Assembly: GCA_021809365.1 (NCBI GenBank)
Contig: JAKBAC010000193.1
Span: 1 to 5,469 of the forward strand
From: Planctomycetota bacterium
GTDB lineage: Bacteria > Planctomycetota > Phycisphaerae > WQYP01
Direction: 5' to 3'
DNA length: 5,469 nt
The translations under genes were made by a program, and so were the position numbers. This document shows, in pieces, positions 1 through 2,968 of the stretch (positions are counted from its first letter, which is position 1; each line of letters begins with the position of its first letter). The notes under the pieces are model-generated. The model ran no database searches, was not told the origin of the DNA, and was given only the letters and a program-made list of their open reading frames with translations.

Positions 1-104
1 TAGAGCACCACCTTTTTCCCTTTCAGTCCTTTTAAGCTAATATCCTTCCCGGTGGTGCTGGGAAGCGAAAACGCCGGAGCCGTGTCTTTTTCCATGAGAG
101 TCAT
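1..104 (-). CDS. bcp: Thioredoxin-dependent peroxiredoxin (Bcp/AhpC-TSA type), 5' part only
   Basis: Only the first 34 codons are in the window; the gene continues past the left edge. The start reads MTLMEKDTAPAFSLPSTTGK, then a stretch ending in KGLKGKKVVL. This matches the N-terminus of Bcp-type peroxiredoxins: 'G-D-x-A-P-x-F-x-L-P' followed by the first beta strand 'KGKKVVLYFYP'. Family members are cytoplasmic thiol peroxidases that reduce hydrogen peroxide and organic hydroperoxides, usually with thioredoxin as electron donor. The peroxidatic cysteine (T-P-x-C region) would lie about 10 residues beyond the edge and cannot be checked. I chose the ATG at 102-104 because an AGGAG lies 8 nt upstream; an ATG at codon 4 is a possible alternative. 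The gene is transcribed divergently from the ATPase gene. The peroxiredoxin fold is fairly safe; the Bcp subfamily, rather than another AhpC/TSA or redoxin member, is less certain. Confidence 0.8.
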   Translation of the reverse strand, partial: MTLMEKDTAPAFSLPSTTGKDISLKGLKGKKVVL

Positions 105-112
105 CAATAAGT

Positions 113-117
113 CTCCT
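113..117 (-). promoter_or_regulatory. Shine-Dalgarno of the peroxiredoxin gene
   Basis: Read on the minus strand this is AGGAG, 8 nt before the ATG at 104-102. It fixes the start codon and supports the partial gene at the left edge as a real gene. Confidence 0.7.
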
Positions 118-141
118 GTGCCTGCGGTTAACCACGTACAC
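118..141. promoter_or_regulatory. Imperfect dyad, possible operator near peroxiredoxin start
   Basis: The two 12-base halves are GTGCCTGCGGTT and AACCACGTACAC. Eight of twelve positions are symmetric, with a perfect GGTTAACC core. It begins 14 bp upstream of the peroxiredoxin start codon, so a bound protein could block transcription or early elongation. No regulator is identified, and an 8-bp palindromic core can occur by chance. Confidence 0.25.
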
Positions 142-243
142 TAAGCGTGCAATCCTACGCAGGAAGGCTCGGAAAGGCCAGTAAACGGCATCCGTCTGTA
201 GTGCACATGGAATGCAGAGAAGAATACTCCATCGCTGCTTATC

Positions 244-263
244 ACAGATTAAAGAAAATCTGT
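244..263. repeat. Perfect 7-bp inverted repeat, ACAGATT / AATCTGT
   Basis: The arms ACAGATT (244-250) and AATCTGT (257-263) are separated by AAAGAA. The arms are AT-rich and there is no following T-tract, so an operator for a dimeric regulator is more likely than a terminator. The site lies about 140 bp from each flanking start codon and could act on either gene. The arms are perfect, but the function is unknown. Confidence 0.4.
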
Positions 264-336
264 TGAATTCCGATGCCCAACGCTGCCGCGGAGCGAAGAA
301 ATAAGTGTACCGCCGGCGCACTGGCCGCACGGTGAA

Positions 337-365
337 ATGCCAAACGCCGAAAAATCGATTATGAT
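337..365 (+). promoter_or_regulatory. Candidate sigma70-type promoter for the ATPase gene
   Basis: ATGCCA at 337-342 matches the -35 consensus TTGACA at four of six positions. TATGAT at 360-365 matches TATAAT at five of six, with the optimal 17-bp spacer. Transcription would start near 372 and give a leader of about 36 nt before the ATG at 408. The boxes are good but not perfect and nothing else confirms them. The ATG at 408 has only a weak purine stretch (CAGAG) before it and no proper Shine-Dalgarno. Confidence 0.35.
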
Positions 366-407
366 TGCCGTCGCGGTGGCCAAGGGTAAATCTGCGCAGA
401 GTTAAAA

Positions 408-2150
408 ATGCTGACAAAACTAAAACTGCGAAATTTCAAACGCTTTGAGAATATGGAGATTGACCTTGGTAAATCCGTCGTGTTTATCGGCCCGAACAAC
501 TCCGGCAAGACCACGGCCCTGCAATCGCTTGCCCTTTGGGACGTGGGCCTGCGATCTTGGCTGGCCAGACGGGGCGGTACAGCATCGCCGGAAAAGCGGC
601 CCGGGGTGGCCATCAATCGTCGCGATCTTATTTCCGTTCCCGTCCCGGTAGCCAATCTGCTGTGGCACGGACTCCACACACGCAACGTGCGAAAAGAGAA
701 CGGGAAAACGATAACCAACAATATCAGGGTGGAAGTTTCGGTGGAGGGCATCACGGCTGATGCCGCCTGGTCTTGTGGTTTTGAATTTGATTACTCCAAC
801 GAGGAATCCTTCGTGTGCCGGCCCTGCCGCCTGCCGGAATATCAAGAATCCCCAGTCAGCAAGGCGAAATTCTCCCAGATACCGCCGCAGGCTGAAACCA
901 CCAAAGTTGCCTATCTGCCCCCTATGTCAGGCTTGGCGGATCGCGAACACCTGAAACAGGCGGGCGAGATTGATTTTCTGATCGGACAGGGACGGACTGC
1001 GGAGGTTTTGCGCAATCTTTGCCGCCGAGTCTTCGATGGCAGCAGTGGATCTGATACCTGGGATTCGCTGGTGGAGCAGATGCGCAACCTTTTCGGCATC
1101 CAATTGCTCGAGCCAGTCTATGTCGCCGAACGCGGTGAGATCACCATGGAGTATAAACAGGAGGGAGTGCGCCTCGACTTGTCCAGCTCCGGAAGAGGAT
1201 TGCAGCAAACGCTTCTTCTCCTGGCGCATCTTTACGCCAATCCCCAAACCATACTGTTGCTGGATGAACCTGATGCCCACCTGGAGATATTACGGCAGCG
1301 GCAGATTTACCAAGTATTGTCGGATGTTGCGGATCAGCAGGGATCTCAGATCATTGCCGCCAGTCACTCTGAGGTCGTGCTTAATGAGGCGGCCGGCAGG
1401 GGCAAAGTTATCGCCTTCGTGGGCAGTCCGCATACCATGAATGATCGTGGCAGCCAAGTTATTAAATCTCTCACCGACATTGGTTGGGATTTATATTTCC
1501 AAGCGGAGGAGAGGGGTTGGATATTATTTCTTGAGGGTGCCACCGATCTGGCAATACTACAGACGTTTGCCGCAGAGATGGGACACCCCGCGGCTGCCTG
1601 CCTCCAGAGTCCGTTCGTTCATTACGTTGCCACCAATTTGCCCAACAATGCCCGAAGCGTATTTTTCGGGCTGCGCGAGGCCAAGCCCGACCTCGCGGGG
1701 ATTGCTATTTTTGATCGGCTTGAAACGAGCCTTCAGACCGAAAAGGGGCTTACGGAGTTGATGTGGACGCGACGTGAGCTGGAAAATTACCTCTGCTTTG
1801 AAGAAGTGCTTCTGGCCTATGCGTCCAGCAATGATGAGACGGACCTCTTTACGGTTTCCCAGGAACCGAAGCGCCAATTAGCCATGCGCGAAGCGATTAA
1901 GGAAACTACTGAGGCACTGGCAGCGCTGGACCGGCCCAGCCCATGGTCGGTGGACATCAAGGCGACAGACGATTTTCTGGACCCATTGTTCAAATCCTAT
2001 TTTCGCAAACTTAACCTCCCAATGACGTTTCGGAAGGCGGACTACCATCAGCTTGCCCGATTCGTTCCCCCGAACCGCATCGACCCGGAAATAACCCTGA
2101 AACTCGACGCCATCTGCGCCACTGCAAAAAAAGCCAGACCGAGGAAATGA
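408..2150 (+). CDS. AAA/ABC-type ATPase with C-terminal OLD/TOPRIM-like domain (putative ATP-dependent nuclease)
   Basis: Complete 580-residue protein. The start MLTKLKLRNFKRFENMEIDL is the classic first strand of RecF/SMC/OLD-type ATPases, which supports the ATG at 408. The head domain has a Walker A GPNNSGKTT (28-36), a YLPPMSGL segment (169-176) often seen in this group, an ABC signature-like LSSSGRGLQQ (258-267), a Walker B with D-loop TILLLDEPDAHLE (281-293) and a switch histidine in AASHS (317-321). The C-terminal part has a TOPRIM-like acidic motif FLEGATD (374-380), IFDRLET (434-440) and RRELENYL (455-462), the last resembling motifs of DUF4435/OLD-type nuclease domains. OLD-family and PARIS-like proteins pair such ATPases with a TOPRIM nuclease and several act against phages, so a role in defence or DNA processing is inferred. 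There are no transmembrane segments, so it is probably cytoplasmic. The second acidic residue of the usual D-x-D is Leu438 here, so nuclease activity is not assured. There is no obvious partner gene, unless the doubtful ORF just downstream is real. Confidence 0.88.
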   Translation: MLTKLKLRNFKRFENMEIDLGKSVVFIGPNNSGKTTALQSLALWDVGLRSWLARRGGTASPEKRPGVAINRRDLISVPVPVANLLWHGLHTRNVRKENGKTITNNIRVEVSVEGITADAAWSCGFEFDYSNEESFVCRPCRLPEYQESPVSKAKFSQIPPQAETTKVAYLPPMSGLADREHLKQAGEIDFLIGQGRTAEVLRNLCRRVFDGSSGSDTWDSLVEQMRNLFGIQLLEPVYVAERGEITMEYKQEGVRLDLSSSGRGLQQTLLLLAHLYANPQTILLLDEPDAHLEILRQRQIYQVLSDVADQQGSQIIAASHSEVVLNEAAGRGKVIAFVGSPHTMNDRGSQVIKSLTDIGWDLYFQAEERGWILFLEGATDLAILQTFAAEMGHPAAACLQSPFVHYVATNLPNNARSVFFGLREAKPDLAGIAIFDRLETSLQTEKGLTELMWTRRELENYLCFEEVLLAYASSNDETDLFTVSQEPKRQLAMREAIKETTEALAALDRPSPWSVDIKATDDFLDPLFKSYFRKLNLPMTFRKADYHQLARFVPPNRIDPEITLKLDAICATAKKARPRK

Positions 2151-2151
2151 G

Positions 2152-2403
2152 ATGATGGGCAACAGCCGGTCGGTGGCGGGCGTGGCAATTTTTCGGGGCA
2201 TTGCCGAAATAATGCTGAATCAGAGGCAAACCACGGCCATTGGTGCCGACAAGTCTGGAGTCTGTCCGAAGTACCTTTATGGTCTGTTCCACAACCGGCA
2301 CAGCCGGCGGCTACGGGAAGTTGCACGACCGTGTGGCCCGGAAATATCGCCACGTCCGATTGCGTGGCGGATGTTCCGCGGCGGTAATCTGACGGTAATC
2401 TGA
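2152..2403 (+). CDS. Doubtful 83-residue hypothetical ORF coupled to the ATPase gene
   Basis: An open frame starts 2 nt after the ATPase stop codon. A GAGG lies 7 nt upstream of its ATG, inside the end of the ATPase gene, so translational coupling is possible. It starts MMGNSRSVAGVAIFRGIAEI; I recognise no domain, signal peptide or membrane segment, and the composition is Arg-rich and unremarkable. Its third codon positions are moderately GC-rich, which mildly favours coding. Against it, several small hairpins lie within the frame, and its last codons and stop fall in the 11-bp tandem repeat upstream of the csrA promoter. It may be a chance frame in a regulatory spacer or a decayed gene. Confidence 0.2.
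   Translation: MMGNSRSVAGVAIFRGIAEIMLNQRQTTAIGADKSGVCPKYLYGLFHNRHSRRLREVARPCGPEISPRPIAWRMFRGGNLTVI
2184..2205. repeat. Inverted repeat GGCAAT / ATTGCC after the ATPase gene
   Basis: Perfect 6-bp arms at 2184-2189 and 2200-2205 enclose a 10-nt loop, starting about 34 nt after the ATPase stop codon. The T-run lies in the loop and not after the stem, so this is not a standard intrinsic terminator. It could be a 3' stabilising hairpin or chance. Confidence 0.25.
2295..2307. repeat. Short hairpin CCGGC-ACA-GCCGG
   Basis: A perfect GC-only 5-bp stem closes a three-base loop. There is no T-tract downstream. It lies in the gene-poor stretch between the ATPase gene and csrA and has no assigned function. 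Confidence 0.3.
2348..2369. repeat. Inverted repeat CGCCACG / CGTGGCG upstream of csrA promoter
   Basis: Perfect 7-bp GC-rich arms at 2348-2354 and 2363-2369 enclose an 8-nt loop. It lies 14 bp before the 11-bp tandem repeat. It may be an operator half-site pair or a transcript hairpin ending upstream transcription; the lack of a U-tract argues against a classical terminator. Confidence 0.35.
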
Positions 2404-2406
2404 CGG
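2383..2406 (+). repeat. Perfect 11-bp tandem direct repeat, likely regulator site
   Basis: GGTAATCTGAC occurs twice in a row (2383-2393 and 2394-2404) and is followed by GG. This gives two CTGACGG elements exactly 11 bp apart. OmpR/PhoB-type response regulators bind direct repeats with this one-helical-turn spacing, and the Pho box element CTGTCAT is of similar form. The array ends 26 bp before the -10 box of the csrA promoter, so it could recruit an activator just upstream of RNA polymerase. The repeat itself is certain; the regulator is inferred. Confidence 0.6.
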
Positions 2407-2429
2407 CACAGGCAATTTTCTCTTTCTAT

Positions 2430-2438
2430 TGCTATAAT
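2430..2438 (+). promoter_or_regulatory. Extended -10 promoter of csrA
   Basis: TGCTATAAT combines a perfect TATAAT (2433-2438) with the TGn extension that can replace a -35 element. A poor -35 candidate, CAGGCA (2409-2414, three of six matches, 18-bp spacer), precedes it, and the spacer is AT-rich. Transcription would start near 2444-2446, giving a csrA leader of about 100 nt. An upstream direct repeat suggests activator control. Confidence 0.65.
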
Positions 2439-2442
2439 TTCC

Positions 2443-2546
2443 CGGTTGCAAGGAACCGCAATGCCATGGATGGGCCGGACCCGCGATGTAATGCCTGCCT
2501 CCTGTGGTTGATGGTGTATAGAGAAATCGCGTCGAAAGGGTGGACA
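2443..2546 (+). promoter_or_regulatory. csrA 5' leader with GGA hairpins, probable CsrA autoregulatory site
   Basis: The leader carries four GGA motifs: AAGGA (2450-2454), ATGGA (2466-2470), CCGGA (2475-2479) and GTGGA (2540-2544). The first is in a 5-bp hairpin, CGGTT-GCAAGG-AACCG (2443-2458), with GG in the hexaloop and A in the closing pair. The third is in the loop of a small stem, GGG-CCGGA-CCC (2472-2482). The last lies directly between the AGGG ribosome binding site and the ATG. CsrA/RsmA dimers are known to bind A(N)GGA in hairpin loops and to block the Shine-Dalgarno. This arrangement therefore suggests that CsrA represses its own translation. Confidence 0.5.
2535..2540 (+). promoter_or_regulatory. 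Shine-Dalgarno of csrA
   Basis: AAAGGG lies 6 nt before the ATG at 2547. It selects this start over the in-frame ATG at 2466, which would add 27 residues with no resemblance to CsrA. Confidence 0.6.
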
Positions 2547-2834
2547 ATGCTGGCATTAAGCCGTGGCGAAGGGCAGAGCATCATTATTGACGGCAAAATC
2601 GAAGTGAAAGTGGTGAAGTGGTCGCGCGGGAGCGTTCGCCTGGCGATTCAGGCCCCGCGCGAAGTGTCGGTAGACCGCGATGAAATCTGGCGGCGCATGC
2701 ACCCCAACGACAAAACTCCTCTGGAAAAGGCCGACGCGGATCGCCAACTCCGGTTTGACGCCGATTCCGCCGCTGCGCCGGCCGCCACGCCGCCCGCCCC
2801 AATCGCCGAGCCGCCGGATGAAAAAATCGCGTGA
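2547..2834 (+). CDS. csrA: Carbon storage regulator CsrA (RsmA) with long C-terminal tail
   Basis: The 95-residue product aligns without gaps to E. coli CsrA over its first 50 residues. It starts MLALSRGEGQSIII and has the characteristic VRLAIQAPREVSVDRDEI (30-47). CsrA is a dimeric cytoplasmic RNA-binding protein that controls translation and stability of mRNAs by binding A(N)GGA motifs. The key RNA-contact residues Leu4, Arg6 and Arg44 are present. Gly7 replaces the Arg7 of E. coli, Gln replaces Glu10, and Ala replaces the usual Gly33. Most CsrA proteins have about 60-75 residues; here residues 53-95 form a tail rich in Ala, Pro and Asp that looks disordered. The gene has its own extended -10 promoter and a GGA-containing leader, and it converges on the M56-type gene. 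No flagellar genes or fliW, common neighbours of csrA elsewhere, are in the window. Confidence 0.93.
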   Translation: MLALSRGEGQSIIIDGKIEVKVVKWSRGSVRLAIQAPREVSVDRDEIWRRMHPNDKTPLEKADADRQLRFDADSAAAPAATPPAPIAEPPDEKIA

Positions 2835-2897
2835 AGCTGGGCACCAACTTGCATCGCTTATAACCTCCTCAAAACCCGACTTACCATCCCTCACATA

Positions 2898-2921
2898 GCC
2901 GCCGGCTCTGCCGATGGTGGC
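2898..2921. terminator. Possible hairpin in the convergent csrA / M56 spacer
   Basis: GCCGCC (2898-2903) can pair with GGTGGC (2916-2921) with one G-U wobble, and an inner CGGC-TCT-GCCG stem gives an alternative fold. It lies midway between the two convergent stop codons, where a shared terminator is expected. Neither strand has a clear T-tract after the stem, so the call is weak. I see nothing else in this 134-base spacer. Confidence 0.25.
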
Positions 2922-2968
2922 GATTTCAAGCGCAGCACAGATCAGGAAGTTGTTTTTGGAAACATTCC

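Larger units (their letters stand above)
105..407. other. Divergent intergenic region between peroxiredoxin and ATPase genes
   Basis: These roughly 300 bases hold no gene I can support. ORFs crossing it on either strand resemble no family, and one on the minus strand overlaps the peroxiredoxin gene out of frame. It contains the peroxiredoxin ribosome binding site, a dyad at 118-141, a perfect 7-bp inverted repeat at 244-263 and a candidate promoter for the ATPase gene at 337-365. I did not find a convincing promoter for the peroxiredoxin gene; the best -10-like boxes on the minus strand match the consensus at only four or five of six positions and lack a paired -35. The region is a plausible place for regulators of both genes to bind. 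Confidence 0.6.

Noticed and set aside
337..405. Short plus-strand frame (22 codons) ending 2 nt before the ATPase ATG, possible leader peptide
   Set aside because: It has no Shine-Dalgarno, and its first ATG coincides with the candidate -35 box, so it would lie largely outside the transcript. It is part of a chance open frame from about 253.
253..405. Possible transposase remnant upstream of the ATPase gene
   Set aside because: Broken frames in this stretch looked suggestive, but I could not match them to any transposase family and saw no terminal repeats or target duplications.
37..417. Minus-strand 126-codon frame across the divergent region
   Set aside because: It overlaps the peroxiredoxin start out of frame and the ATPase start on the opposite strand, and it resembles no family.
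2184..2205. Intrinsic terminator for the ATPase gene
   Set aside because: The T-run is inside the loop and none follows the stem, so I list it only as an inverted repeat.
2466..2546. 27-residue N-terminal extension of CsrA from the ATG at 2466
   Set aside because: The extension does not resemble CsrA, the core starts exactly at the ATG at 2547 with an AAAGGG before it, and the extension covers the GGA leader.
2311..2556. Minus-strand 81-codon frame over the csrA promoter and leader
   Set aside because: It lies opposite a perfect extended -10 promoter and leader and has no recognisable protein features.
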